Under the pieces are notes generated by a model that was not told the origin of the DNA, ran no database searches, and saw only the letters and a list, made by a program, of their open reading frames with translations. Below, one piece after another: positions 43,075 through 51,700 of a DNA stretch of 64,000 bases. The stretch comes from Chloroflexota bacterium (GTDB lineage: Bacteria; Chloroflexota; Anaerolineae; Anaerolineales; Anaerolineaceae), in assembly GCA_012517865.1 (NCBI GenBank), contig JAAYUC010000040.1:1-64000 (forward strand). Reading direction: 5' to 3'. How positions within the stretch are numbered: position 1 is the first letter of the stretch; each line of letters starts with the position of its first letter. Both the position numbers and the translations under genes were made by a program.

Positions 43075-43790
43075 AACTTGTCATTAACGAAAAATTGATT
43101 AAGAAAAACAAAACCATCGGTCAGGTGACCACCTTTGCCAGTCTGGCAGTGCTGGCAGTCGGCCTTGTCTTTGCCTTCGGGAAAGACATGACCCGCATCC
43201 TTTATTCTTACGTTGCCTTGATTGTAGGTTTTGTGCTCTCGCAGGTAGGCATGTACTTTTCGACGCGTTTCGGCCGCAGCCCGCGCTTCGACGAATTATT
43301 CACAGGCGTCTTTGAGAAACTCCGCCATGATTACACCTTTTATGTCTTTTCCAGCCCTGTGCCGTATTTGCTGCTTGGTCCCTGCGCCATCTGGGTGCCG
43401 ATTCCGCTGACCGCGAGCGGCAAAATTTCATACGAAAACGGCAAATGGAAACAGCAGGGCGGCAACTTTATGATGAAAGTGTTCGGACAGGAAGGGATTG
43501 GCAGACCGGTGCAGGAAATCAACGCCAACACTGCCATGATTCGCAAATACCTGGCCGAGAAAGGCATCCCGGAAGAAGAGCAGCCGCCAATAAAGCACAT
43601 CATGGTGGTTCTGATGAAAAACACGATGATTGGGGAAATCAGCGAAGCTCCAATCCCGGTGGTAAATCTGGAGGACCTCAAACGGTCTATCCGCAGAGTG
43701 GACCGCGATGAATGCGAAGCGCCTCTGACGGAAGAACAGATTGCCCGCCTGACAGCCGCCCTGAACGATTATTCAAAGAAAAACTCCTGA
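43071..43790 (+). CDS. Unknown membrane protein with two N-terminal helices
   Basis: A 239-residue protein coupled to plsX by an ATGA overlap. Two helices lie at about 19-38 and 45-65. The soluble part includes FDELFTGVFEKLRHDYTFYVFSS and PCAIWVPIPLTASGKISYENGKW, which hint at a beta-rich domain. I recognise no family with confidence. Pairing with plsX suggests but does not prove a membrane-lipid role. Confidence 0.65.
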   Translation: MKLVINEKLIKKNKTIGQVTTFASLAVLAVGLVFAFGKDMTRILYSYVALIVGFVLSQVGMYFSTRFGRSPRFDELFTGVFEKLRHDYTFYVFSSPVPYLLLGPCAIWVPIPLTASGKISYENGKWKQQGGNFMMKVFGQEGIGRPVQEINANTAMIRKYLAEKGIPEEEQPPIKHIMVVLMKNTMIGEISEAPIPVVNLEDLKRSIRRVDRDECEAPLTEEQIARLTAALNDYSKKNS

Positions 43791-43806
43791 GAAATCAGGA
43801 GTTTTT
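43779..43806. terminator. Bidirectional terminator containing both convergent stop codons
   Basis: Perfect 12-bp palindrome AAAAACTCCTGA-GAAA-TCAGGAGTTTTT. The plus-strand TGA (43788-43790) ends the membrane protein, and the minus-strand TGA (43795-43797) ends rluB. Confidence 0.85.
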
Positions 43807-44538
43807 ATCATCTTTTTCCAAACCCGCGTACTGACGCAGGCGCCTCACTTCCGCCGCGGTCAGGTAGCGCCATTCCCCGCTTCTTAAAGACCCCAACTTG
43901 AGCGTGCCAATCCGAACGCGTTTTATTTGCGCCACCGGCAGCCCAATGCGCGCGCCGGTTTTTCGGATTTGGCGTTTTTTGCCTTCCCGCATCGTGATTC
44001 TCAGCCAGCTTCCACCGCCGGCATTATTAATCACTTCCACTTTGGCGGGCAGCGTGCGGTATCCATCCTCCAATACCACCCCGCGCCGCCAGATTTCCAG
44101 CTGTTCCTCGTCGGGCTGTTTTATCACAAAGACTTCGTATTCTTTCTCGTGCTTGTAGCGCGGATGCGTGAGGCGGTTCGCAAGCTCTCCGTCATTTGTC
44201 ATCAAAATCAGGCCTTCGCTGTCCAGGTCCAACCTGCCCAAGGCATACAAAGGTTCCTTGATGCCAATCAGGTCATTGACCGTTGGTTTGGGATGGCTCT
44301 CGTCGATGTCTGACAGGTAACCTTTGGGTTTGTTCAGGGCGATATAGATTTTCTCCTGCTTCAGGCGCAGCAATTTCCCATCAAGCGCGATTTTGTCCCT
44401 TGCCGGGTCAGCCTTATCGCCCAGGTGAATCACTTTGCCGTTCACGCTCACCCGCCCTGCCGAAATCAAGGCCTCGCAGGCTCTTCTCGAACCCAATCCG
44501 GCTGCCGCCAGTATTTTCTGCACGCGTTCTTCTGCCAT
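43795..44538 (-). CDS. rluB: Pseudouridine synthase of the RluB/RsuA family
   Basis: A 247-residue rRNA modification enzyme. An S4 RNA-binding domain (about 1-60: RVQKILAAAGLGSRRACEALISAGRV) precedes the catalytic domain with ALGRLDLDSEGL, whose second Asp is the nucleophile. The C-terminal EGKKRQIRKTGARIG contacts RNA. RluB-type enzymes modify 23S U2605. Its ATG shares one base with the scpB stop (TGATG), a pairing common in many bacteria. Confidence 0.9.
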   Translation of the reverse strand: MAEERVQKILAAAGLGSRRACEALISAGRVSVNGKVIHLGDKADPARDKIALDGKLLRLKQEKIYIALNKPKGYLSDIDESHPKPTVNDLIGIKEPLYALGRLDLDSEGLILMTNDGELANRLTHPRYKHEKEYEVFVIKQPDEEQLEIWRRGVVLEDGYRTLPAKVEVINNAGGGSWLRITMREGKKRQIRKTGARIGLPVAQIKRVRIGTLKLGSLRSGEWRYLTAAEVRRLRQYAGLEKDDKNS

Positions 44539-45128
44539 CAGTCTTTTAATATCCTTTGTTCTTTTGGCTCATCCGACTGCCGAAGCGCTTTTAGCTCTTC
44601 AAAATTCACTTCAGGCAGCTGCTCCAGTGATTCCAAACCGAAATGCTGCAAGAAATCCGGCGTAATTCTATACAGAATTGGTCGTCCGGGAGCTTCGGAC
44701 CGGCCTCTTTCTTCAATCAACCCTTTGGCAAGCAGGCTTTTTACGACTGTATCGCTGTTCACACCGCGAATCGCCTCAATCTCAGGGCGGGTGGCTCCCA
44801 GCTGATAGGCGATAATCGCCAGCACTTCCAGCGCCGGTTGGGAAAGGCGCGAGCTGACTTCAAGGCCAAGAAATTGCTCGATCAGAGCGGCATGTTCCGC
44901 CGCGGTCACCAATTGGTATTGGTTTCTGACTTTCTGCAAGCGAATGCCGTGCCTCTCAGCGTAGTGTTCCGATAGAATCCCAGCCAGGCTTTCCACTTCA
45001 GCACTGGAAATCCCCAAAGTTTTGGCCAGGTCTTCCACCGCGCTTAGTCCGGGCGCGGCGAAAAGCAGCGCTTCCAGACGGCTGAGGTTGGTTTTAATTT
45101 CAGGATTAAGTTCCACTTCGTTGCTCAT
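44538..45128 (-). CDS. scpB: Segregation and condensation protein B
   Basis: A 196-residue winged-helix subunit of the SMC condensin, needed for chromosome segregation. RLEALLFAAPGLSAVEDLAKTLGIS and QPALEVLAIIAYQLGATRPEIEAIRGVNSD are characteristic. ScpA is not in the window. It is cotranscribed with rluB. Confidence 0.92.
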   Translation of the reverse strand: MSNEVELNPEIKTNLSRLEALLFAAPGLSAVEDLAKTLGISSAEVESLAGILSEHYAERHGIRLQKVRNQYQLVTAAEHAALIEQFLGLEVSSRLSQPALEVLAIIAYQLGATRPEIEAIRGVNSDTVVKSLLAKGLIEERGRSEAPGRPILYRITPDFLQHFGLESLEQLPEVNFEELKALRQSDEPKEQRILKD

Positions 45129-45157
45129 GCTATAATAGTCTCACTTTAAGCCATATG

Positions 45158-45165
45158 ATTATACT
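45158..45165. promoter_or_regulatory. Overlapping divergent -10 boxes for scpB and the epimerase
   Basis: ATTATACT gives TATAAT on the minus strand (45158-45163) and TATACT on the plus strand (45160-45165). Leaders would be about 25 and 31 bases. Neither has a strong -35, so initiation on one strand may exclude the other. Confidence 0.4.
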
Positions 45166-45204
45166 CTACTTAACCCGGGGGAAAATCCCCGAAGGGACAT
45201 GTCC

Positions 45205-46161
45205 ATGCGCGTTGTACTCACCGGTGCGGCCGGCTTTTTAGGTTCGCACCTTGCTGACAGGCTGATACAAGAAGGTCATGAAGTGATTGGCCTGGACAAC
45301 TTCATCACAGGAGATGAAGAAAACATTGCCCACCTGTTTGACAGTGGGTCTTTTCGATTAATCCGGCAGGATGTCTCAACCTTTATTGATATCCCGGAGA
45401 ACCTGGATTTTGTGCTGCATTTCGCTTCTCCCGCCAGCCCAAATCCCGCTTCACCCTTTGGATATCCCAACCTTCCCATCCAGACGCTAAAAGCTGGCGC
45501 TTTGGGCACGTTGAATACGCTTGGACTGGCGAAAGCTCACAAAGCCCGCTACCTACTGGCTTCCACCAGCGAGGTGTATGGAGACCCGCAGGTCCATCCC
45601 CAGGCGGAGAGTTATTGGGGCAATGTCGACCCCGTAGGCCCCCGTTCCGTCTACGACGAAGCCAAACGTTTCGCTGAGGCGCTGACGATGGCCTACCGCC
45701 GTTTTCACGGCTTGAATACACGCATTGTCCGCATTTTTAACACCTTTGGCCCCCGAATGCGCCTGGACGACGGGCGCGTTGTTCCCAATTTCATTCAACA
45801 GGCGCTGCGCGGCGAACCACTGACCATTTATGGCGGCGGCCAGCAAACCCGCAGTTTTTGCTATGTCAGCGACCTGATGGAGGGCATCTATCGGCTGATG
45901 CTTTCTGAGGAGCACGACCCGGTCAATATCGGCAACCCCGACGAAATCAGCATTCGCGAGTTTGCGCTGCTCATCAACGAATTAACTGGAAACAAAGCCG
46001 GGCTGGTAACCCGCTTCGCCGACGGCCTGGGGGATGACCCCCAACGCCGCCAGCCTGATATCACCCGCGCCAGGACGCTGCTGGGTTGGGAGCCGCTGGT
46101 AGACCTTAGAACCGGGCTGGCAGAGACCATCGAATATTTCCGCGGAAAAGTGCTGAAATGA
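45205..46161 (+). CDS. NAD-dependent epimerase/dehydratase, UDP-glucuronate decarboxylase-like
   Basis: A 318-residue extended short-chain dehydrogenase. [16 protein letters not shown] binds NAD, the catalytic YDEAKR lies near residue 148, and the sugar-binding [14 protein letters not shown] and [14 protein letters not shown] resemble UXS enzymes, which make UDP-xylose. I prefer the ATG at 45205, 8 bases after AAGGG, to the ATG at 45199 only 2 bases after it. It overlaps gtrA-like by 4 bases, which suggests envelope glycan synthesis. Confidence 0.82.
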   Translation: MRVVLTGAAGFLGSHLADRLIQEGHEVIGLDNFITGDEENIAHLFDSGSFRLIRQDVSTFIDIPENLDFVLHFASPASPNPASPFGYPNLPIQTLKAGALGTLNTLGLAKAHKARYLLASTSEVYGDPQVHPQAESYWGNVDPVGPRSVYDEAKRFAEALTMAYRRFHGLNTRIVRIFNTFGPRMRLDDGRVVPNFIQQALRGEPLTIYGGGQQTRSFCYVSDLMEGIYRLMLSEEHDPVNIGNPDEISIREFALLINELTGNKAGLVTRFADGLGDDPQRRQPDITRARTLLGWEPLVDLRTGLAETIEYFRGKVLK

Positions 46162-46640
46162 ACCAAAGAAACGCTCCGGAGGCTGTGCGCTTTGGGAAAT
46201 TTCTGCTGGTGGGCGCGCTCAACACTCTAATTGACTTCGGTTTAATGAATTTCTTTTCCGGGCTGCTGCATTTGCCGCTGGTCCTTTCCCAGGCGCTTTC
46301 GTTTATTCTCGCGGTGCTCAACAGCTATATCCTCAACCGCCTCTGGATTTATCCAGAAACCCGCGCGAATTCTCTCGCCGGGCAGTTCTCCAAATTCGCG
46401 ATTATCAACGCTGCCGGTCTCGCGCTGCGCACGGTTTCCATTCCTCCTGTCGACGGCTGGTTCAGACAATTCGTCATTTCAAACCAAGTAAATTTTTTGG
46501 GCTTCTCCCCTCAAACACTCAGCCGAAATCTGGCGCTCGGGGTGGTTCTTCCCATCACGCTGGTACTCAACTACGTCGCGAATCGTTTCTGGACCTTCGG
46601 AGATGTCGCGAGAAGTCGAACTTTGGTCAGGAAGGTGTAG
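46158..46640 (+). CDS. GtrA-family membrane protein
   Basis: A 160-residue protein with four membrane helices (about 12-32, 38-58, 75-95, 125-147). [20 protein letters not shown] and [17 protein letters not shown] are family hallmarks. GtrA proteins are thought to move lipid-linked sugars across the membrane. Coupling with the UXS-like epimerase supports a role in surface glycan building. Confidence 0.88.
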   Translation: MNQRNAPEAVRFGKFLLVGALNTLIDFGLMNFFSGLLHLPLVLSQALSFILAVLNSYILNRLWIYPETRANSLAGQFSKFAIINAAGLALRTVSIPPVDGWFRQFVISNQVNFLGFSPQTLSRNLALGVVLPITLVLNYVANRFWTFGDVARSRTLVRKV

Positions 46641-46646
46641 ACGCGC

Positions 46647-47228
46647 ATGGGCACGCTCAGAGTCATCAGCGGAAGCGCGAAAGGGCTGCGGCTAAAAACC
46701 GTGCCCGGCGATACGACGCGCCCGATTACCGACCTGGTAAAAGAAGCTCTCTTTAATATTCTGGGGGATGAGGTGTTGGGCATTCATGTCCTGGATTTGT
46801 TCGGCGGCACTGGCGCCGTCGGCATAGAAGCGCTCAGCCGCGGCGCGCAGTCAGCGCTTTTTCTGGATAAAAGCCGGGAAGCGGTCCGCACAATGCAGGA
46901 GAACCTGCGCGAGACGAAGCTGATGGAGAGAGCCCAGGTATTGCATATGGATGCTTTTACATTCCTGGCACAGCCGCCCAGCTGTTCCTTCGACTTGATT
47001 TATATCGCCCCGCCGCAGTATAAAGGCATGTGGCAAAAAGCCATGGACTTACTGGACCAACAGCCCGGTCTGCTGAGCCCCGACGGGCAGATTATTGTGC
47101 AGATTAATCCTGTGGAATGGGAAGAGCGCGCGTACCAGCATTTTTCGGAATTTGACTCCCGCAAGTACGGCGATACGCTGTTGGTGTTTTTTGAACACGC
47201 TCAGCTGGAAAACGACATCACCAGCTGA
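46647..47228 (+). CDS. rsmD: 16S rRNA (guanine-966-N2)-methyltransferase RsmD
   Basis: A 193-residue SAM methyltransferase. LRVISGSAKGLRLKT, DTTRPITDLVKEALFNIL and VLDLFGGTGAVGIEALSRGA fit RsmD closely. Motif IV, normally DPPY or DPPF, reads IAPPQY near residues 118-123, so the catalytic Asp is replaced by Ala. This may be a lineage variant or a loss of activity. Its 3' end overlaps the convergent Nudix gene by 28 bases. Confidence 0.85.
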   Translation: MGTLRVISGSAKGLRLKTVPGDTTRPITDLVKEALFNILGDEVLGIHVLDLFGGTGAVGIEALSRGAQSALFLDKSREAVRTMQENLRETKLMERAQVLHMDAFTFLAQPPSCSFDLIYIAPPQYKGMWQKAMDLLDQQPGLLSPDGQIIVQINPVEWEERAYQHFSEFDSRKYGDTLLVFFEHAQLENDITS

Positions 47229-47707
47229 TCGCGTTCATCGTATTGATACAGCCCCCAAAATGGTCGCGCGCCGGCCTGAAATCGTGCCGCTTTGCCAATT
47301 AATACCGGTAAATCCTCCACCAAAGGGCAGCCCGGAAGCTCATCTGGCGCGAACCAGCCCAACTCGCCTTCCGAGCTCTCGATAAGCTCGCCGCGCAGCT
47401 CCTCCGCCTTGAAAACAAAGAATCCGATGCCAATGCGCCCTTGCGTGTTCACCATGATTTGACCGCAAAAGTTCCAGCGGGCGGCGGTCAGGCCGGTTTC
47501 TTCTGCCAGCTCTCTTTTGGCGGCATCCAAAATGCTCTCACCTGCTTCCACGTGCCCCCCGATTCCATTCCACAGGTTCGCCCAAATGCGCTTGTGCGGA
47601 GCGCCTTTTAACAAGAGAACCTTTCCATCCGGTGAGAATGAAAAAACAAGCACCCTGGGAATGATTGTATACCGGTCGGCGGTGGCGCCTTGCGCTTCTG
47701 CTCCCAT
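47201..47707 (-). CDS. Nudix hydrolase
   Basis: A 168-residue hydrolase with a perfect Nudix box from G51 to L73 (GHVEAGESILDAAKRELAEETGL pattern, with the RE-x2-EE core). The substrate is a nucleoside diphosphate derivative; MutT-like 8-oxo-dGTPase activity is possible but unproven. The ribosome site GAGGTGAGG directly abuts the T tail of the pfk terminator, leaving no room for a promoter. Expression would then need terminator readthrough. Confidence 0.88.
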   Translation of the reverse strand: MGAEAQGATADRYTIIPRVLVFSFSPDGKVLLLKGAPHKRIWANLWNGIGGHVEAGESILDAAKRELAEETGLTAARWNFCGQIMVNTQGRIGIGFFVFKAEELRGELIESSEGELGWFAPDELPGCPLVEDLPVLIGKAARFQAGARPFWGLYQYDERDQLVMSFSS

Positions 47708-47724
47708 AACCTCACCTCAAAAAA

Positions 47725-47759
47725 TACAGCTCATAAAACGACCCGTTTTATGAGCTGTA
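47725..47759 (-). terminator. Strong terminator between pfk and the Nudix gene
   Basis: Perfect 16-bp arms TACAGCTCATAAAACG / CGTTTTATGAGCTGTA with a 3-base loop, then TTTTTT on the minus strand. Confidence 0.85.
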
Positions 47760-47774
47760 CTATGGGTCGCTGCC

Positions 47775-48947
47775 TTAAACCAGGAACATCGGCAGGTTGT
47801 GAATATCCTGAATGTGCGGTCGATAGTTTTCTTTATCGTAATACTTGTCCACATCCACATGGCGTTTGCCCTGGATGGAGGAATCAATCGGAACGGTATT
47901 GTAGACGCCGTTGTTAATGGCGACCATCTTGCCAAAATCGCCTTTCAGCGTCAGCTGCATCGCCAGGGTGCCGTAGTTCAGAGCGACCATTCGGTCAAGC
48001 ATGTCCGCCGGGCCGCTGCGCACAAGGTAGGCCAGCTTTTGGAACATGATATGCTGCCCGGTGAGTGCCTTGATTTGTTCGCCGAGCAATTCGCCAATGC
48101 CGCCCAGCTTCTTGTGACCGTAGGCGTCTTCTTCGCCTGATTCCACGATGATGCCGCCGTCCGAAATCGCGCCTTCTGAAATGACGCACATGGAGTAATT
48201 GGAAGGATTATGCTTCTTGTCGTAGACAAGGAAATCCGCCAGTTTGTGGAAGTTAAAGGGAACTTCGCAAATAATCGTGCGGTCCGCAAAACTGAGATAA
48301 CCGGTCACCAAGCTGGTTTCACCGGAATTTCGCCCAAAGAGTTCAACAATGCCGATGCGTTCATGCGAACCAACTGAAGAGCGGAAGTTTGTAATAAGCG
48401 AGACAGACTGCGTGATGGAAGTGGAAAAGCCAATGCAGTAATCCGTGCCGTACACGTCGTTGTCCATGGTTTTGGGAATTGCGACAATCGGGAAGCCTTC
48501 TTTGTACAGGCGGGCCGCGTAGCTGAGCGTGTCATCACCGCCAATTGTGATGAGGGAATCAATCCCGAGATAGTCCAGCACCTTCAGGATGTAATCCGTG
48601 TAATCTTTTGTGCCGTCGGGCTTTATGACTTTTCCATAAGGGCTGCCCACAAGAAATTCGGGGGTATCCTTAGGACGCACGTTGGAAGGATTTGTCCGCG
48701 AGGTATGCAAAAAAGTGCCGCCTGTTCGGTCTACTGTGCGGACAGAATTGACATCTAACGGCTGAACCAGGTCCGCGGTGCTCTTGGGGTCATCAAGGTT
48801 GAAGCGCAGCAGCCCGCCCCACCCAAGGCGGATGCCCATCACTTCGTAATCGTGTTCAACAGCATTCAGAACAACAGATTTTATTGCCAAATTTAAACCG
48901 GGAACGTCGCCGCCTCCGGTCATAACCCCTATGCGTTTTTTTGCCAT
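47775..48947 (-). CDS. pfp: Phosphofructokinase, pyrophosphate-dependent type
   Basis: A 390-residue enzyme phosphorylating fructose 6-phosphate. The two positions that separate donors are visible. GGDDT at 136-140 has Asp where ATP enzymes have Gly, and PKTMDND at 158-164 has Lys in place of Gly. Both changes predict pyrophosphate as donor, making the step reversible. The start at 48947 follows GTGGAGGTTTATT; a GTG five codons upstream lies in the ribosome site. It lies 30 bases after the GT-C-like gene. Confidence 0.88.
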   Translation of the reverse strand: MAKKRIGVMTGGGDVPGLNLAIKSVVLNAVEHDYEVMGIRLGWGGLLRFNLDDPKSTADLVQPLDVNSVRTVDRTGGTFLHTSRTNPSNVRPKDTPEFLVGSPYGKVIKPDGTKDYTDYILKVLDYLGIDSLITIGGDDTLSYAARLYKEGFPIVAIPKTMDNDVYGTDYCIGFSTSITQSVSLITNFRSSVGSHERIGIVELFGRNSGETSLVTGYLSFADRTIICEVPFNFHKLADFLVYDKKHNPSNYSMCVISEGAISDGGIIVESGEEDAYGHKKLGGIGELLGEQIKALTGQHIMFQKLAYLVRSGPADMLDRMVALNYGTLAMQLTLKGDFGKMVAINNGVYNTVPIDSSIQGKRHVDVDKYYDKENYRPHIQDIHNLPMFLV

Positions 48948-48977
48948 AATAAACCTCCACACATAAATTTCAAATAA

Positions 48978-50207
48978 TTACGGCTCTACCTCACGCAGCG
49001 GCCTGGGACTGTTCATCGCCCACCACCGCGTCCATTCCAAACTGAGTAGAGCTGCTATTGGCAGCGCTGTAATTACCCAGGTCGACTCGGTAGAGGACCA
49101 GTTTTGAGAGCGCAAGAAGGATTCCAAGCTGCTGTAAATATAAAACGCAAGGAACAACCAAAAAATAATTTTACCAAAAATTTTCCATTTCTCTTGCAGA
49201 AACGCGTAGAACAAAAATAAACCCGGCCACGCGAAGAGCAGAAAAGCCGCCGAGCCGGAAGGATTATACAGACTCAGCAGGCTGAGGCTGAGAAGCAGTT
49301 TCCAACGAGCCTGCCGTTCATCTTTTTCTGTCAGGCCGTACCATTCCACCAGCAGCGCGAAAAGCAATACCACATGCAGAGCCACTGCCAGCGGGACAAC
49401 CGCACCCGGGAAGAATGCCGCGACACGCATCAATGGGGTGTCCAGCCAATCCAGCCTGGGCTGCGCGCTAATGAAACTGGCGAACCACTGCGGTATCCAA
49501 CCCGGGAATAAAATCAGCGAAGTGACGCTCAAAAAAACAAGGCCGACCAAAAAAACCGGCAGAATATCGGTTTGTTTTTGGGAGTTCAACCAGATAATCA
49601 AAAAAATCGCGATTAGCAGTCCGATTGGCAGCATGCCAACGCAAAGAAACAACAACACTCCGGCCGCGGTTCCTCTGCCTGCCATCGCGCTGCGGCAGGC
49701 AGCGAAAAGAGCGAGAATGAACAGCGGAAGAATGCTCGCGGAAAGAATGAGTTTGAAAAAGGGATAGGAACAGGTGATGACCAGCGCCAGAATCACTTTT
49801 TCCAGGCTGGTCAAACGGGCTCCGGTCAGGTCAATCCCAATCCAGATGCTGAAGAAAATCGCTGCGGCCGTCAGGCTCATCCAGATTGCCCGCGCGAGCG
49901 TATAAGGCAGAAAACTGAATGGGATGTAGAGATAGATGAACCACACCAGGTCAATAAACCTGCCCTGACTGAAAGCCGGCGCTGTGTATCCGGTGTCCGC
50001 GTACAGCGCGGCAGCTTTTTCGTAAGCCTCCTGAGAATACGGCGAGCTTCCGTCCCGCATCCATCCGCCGGCTGCCGACCAGCGCGGCAGGAATTCATCC
50101 TGGTACAGAAATTGCTCTGAGAGCCGTAGATTCAGCAATACCAGGCCGGCCGCAAGGGCCAGCGCCAGAAGAGGAACCCAATATTGAGCGGTCTTTTTAA
50201 GCAGCAC
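48978..50207 (-). CDS. Multi-pass membrane protein, GT87/DUF2029-like (possible GT-C glycosyltransferase)
   Basis: A 409-residue protein with about ten hydrophobic helices. After the first helix, LYQDEFLPRWSAAGGWMRDGSSPYSQEA resembles the acidic first loop of GT87 mannosyl- or arabinosyl-type transferases that use lipid-linked sugars. Otherwise conservation is hard to judge by eye. It starts with GTG after AAGAGGTAAAC. Its role may be envelope glycosylation. Confidence 0.6.
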   Translation of the reverse strand: MLLKKTAQYWVPLLALALAAGLVLLNLRLSEQFLYQDEFLPRWSAAGGWMRDGSSPYSQEAYEKAAALYADTGYTAPAFSQGRFIDLVWFIYLYIPFSFLPYTLARAIWMSLTAAAIFFSIWIGIDLTGARLTSLEKVILALVITCSYPFFKLILSASILPLFILALFAACRSAMAGRGTAAGVLLFLCVGMLPIGLLIAIFLIIWLNSQKQTDILPVFLVGLVFLSVTSLILFPGWIPQWFASFISAQPRLDWLDTPLMRVAAFFPGAVVPLAVALHVVLLFALLVEWYGLTEKDERQARWKLLLSLSLLSLYNPSGSAAFLLFAWPGLFLFYAFLQEKWKIFGKIIFWLFLAFYIYSSLESFLRSQNWSSTESTWVITALPIAALLSLEWTRWWAMNSPRPLREVEP

Positions 50208-50312
50208 GTTTACCTCTTGGTTAACTATCGGATTTTACTCGCTGGCAATCCTGCGGTCAAATCGAAGCTGCTGTTTTTAATGTTCAATCTTTCTAAATAC
50301 CCTGGAAAAGGA

Positions 50313-50318
50313 TATAAT
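50313..50318 (+). promoter_or_regulatory. -10 box upstream of the sigma factor gene
   Basis: Perfect TATAAT with no good -35. The start site would be near 50325, giving a leader of about 118 bases that contains a small ORF. Confidence 0.45.
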
Positions 50319-50353
50319 AGCAACCTTGCTGCCAAAACCAGAAGGAACGAATA

Positions 50354-50455
50354 ATGTTCACCAAATACTTGTATTTGGCTGAAAAATACTGTACTCTATG
50401 GGTTAAGTGCGATAAATTGTATAGAAAAGGTACCAAAACTGAATGGCAAGAATAA
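50354..50455 (+). CDS. Small leader ORF (33 aa) overlapping the sigma factor start
   Basis: ATG 50354 is preceded by GAAGGAACGATA, a better ribosome site than that of the sigma gene itself. The peptide is rich in Tyr, Lys, Trp and Cys ([13 protein letters not shown]...). It stops at TAA 50453-50455, 13 bases inside the sigma gene and in another frame. The arrangement suggests translational coupling. It could also be a chance frame. Confidence 0.4.
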   Translation: MFTKYLYLAEKYCTLWVKCDKLYRKGTKTEWQE

Positions 50456-51645
50456 ACAACGATAATCAAGTCTTGGATGACGATCGCGAATCCTCCGCGT
50501 TGGAAAGACTGTTGGAATTTGGACGAAAAAAAACCTATGTAACATATGATGACATCCTCCAATTCTTCCCCGATGCGGAGCAGGACCTGGACCAACTCGA
50601 GGAAGCTTACACTGCCCTTTTGGGAGCTGGAATCAATTACACTGAGGAAACTTCCTCGCAGGAAGAACCCAGCGAAACAGAACTTTCTGATGTGATTGGC
50701 GAAGAAGGCGCTCTGGATGACCTCGCGAACATCGACACCGATGACACAATCGGCCTCTATCTGAAAGAGGTCAGTCGGGTTCCGCTGCTTCACGACATTG
50801 AAGAAGAGCAGGAACTTGCCCAGCGCATCGAGCGCGGGCGCCTCGCCCGAGAAGAACTGGCAAAAGGAAATATCGGACCCAAAAAGCGCATGGAGCTGCG
50901 CGCTTTGATTGAAGACGGCTGGGCTGCCCGCGAGCACCTCATCACCGCCAATTCCCGCCTGGTCATCAGCGTGGCCAAAAAATACATGGGGCGCGGCGTT
51001 CCTTTCCTGGATTTGATTCAGGAAGGCAATATTGGCCTCATCCGCGCGACAAAGAAATTTGAATACCAGCGCGGGCACAAGTTCAGCACCTACGCCACCT
51101 GGTGGATTCGCCAGGCAGTCACGCGCGCCATTGCCGATCAGGGCCGCACAATCCGCGTGCCTGTGCACATGGGCGACCAGATTAACAAACTCCTGCGGGT
51201 GCAGCACCAGCTTACACAAAAATTAGGACGAGACCCAAGCGTAGAAGAGCTGGCGGAAGCCCTCGAAGTTCCTCCGAAAAAGGTCGAAAATATGATTCAG
51301 GTCGCGCGCAGACCGCTTTCTCTGGAGACCCCGACCGATGATGAAGAGGATTCGGTGCTGGGTGACTTTATCGAAGATGATGAAGCCCCGCCTCCGGATG
51401 ATACCGCCACCTATAACCTGCTGCGGTCGCATTTAGATGAGGTGCTGGAAACTTTGCCGCCCCGCGAAGTCCGCATCCTGCAGCTGCGTTACGGTTTGCT
51501 GGACGGTCAGGCTTACACGCTTGAAGAGGTTGGCCGCAAGATGGGCGTCACCCGCGAACGCGTGCGCCAGATAGAAGCTCAGGCGCTCACCCGCCTGCGC
51601 CACCCCAGCGTGCGCCGCAAGCTGCGCGATTATCTTGGAGAATAA
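50443..51645 (+). CDS. rpoD: Primary RNA polymerase sigma factor (sigma-70/RpoD)
   Basis: A 400-residue housekeeping sigma factor. A region 1.1-like segment lies at about 20-66. Region 1.2 has [17 protein letters not shown]. Region 2 has [34 protein letters not shown] and [28 protein letters not shown]. Region 3 follows, and region 4 has [15 protein letters not shown] with the helix-turn-helix [25 protein letters not shown]. The promoters seen in this window fit its expected TTGACA/TATAAT preference. Confidence 0.95.
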   Translation: MARINNDNQVLDDDRESSALERLLEFGRKKTYVTYDDILQFFPDAEQDLDQLEEAYTALLGAGINYTEETSSQEEPSETELSDVIGEEGALDDLANIDTDDTIGLYLKEVSRVPLLHDIEEEQELAQRIERGRLAREELAKGNIGPKKRMELRALIEDGWAAREHLITANSRLVISVAKKYMGRGVPFLDLIQEGNIGLIRATKKFEYQRGHKFSTYATWWIRQAVTRAIADQGRTIRVPVHMGDQINKLLRVQHQLTQKLGRDPSVEELAEALEVPPKKVENMIQVARRPLSLETPTDDEEDSVLGDFIEDDEAPPPDDTATYNLLRSHLDEVLETLPPREVRILQLRYGLLDGQAYTLEEVGRKMGVTRERVRQIEAQALTRLRHPSVRRKLRDYLGE

Positions 51646-51651
51646 CTAAAC

Positions 51652-51679
51652 GCTGCAGCCGGATTCATCTGGCTGCAGC
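51652..51679 (+). terminator. Hairpin after rpoD, weak terminator
   Basis: GCTGCAGCC / GGCTGCAGC stem followed by TTATTAATT, which is not a full T run. Partial readthrough into the next gene is likely. Confidence 0.4.
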
Positions 51680-51700
51680 TTATTAATTCAGGCGGTTGTC

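Noticed and set aside
50293-51219. 308-codon minus-strand frame opposite rpoD
   Set aside because: rpoD is unmistakable, and the opposite frame also crosses the promoter and leader ORF.
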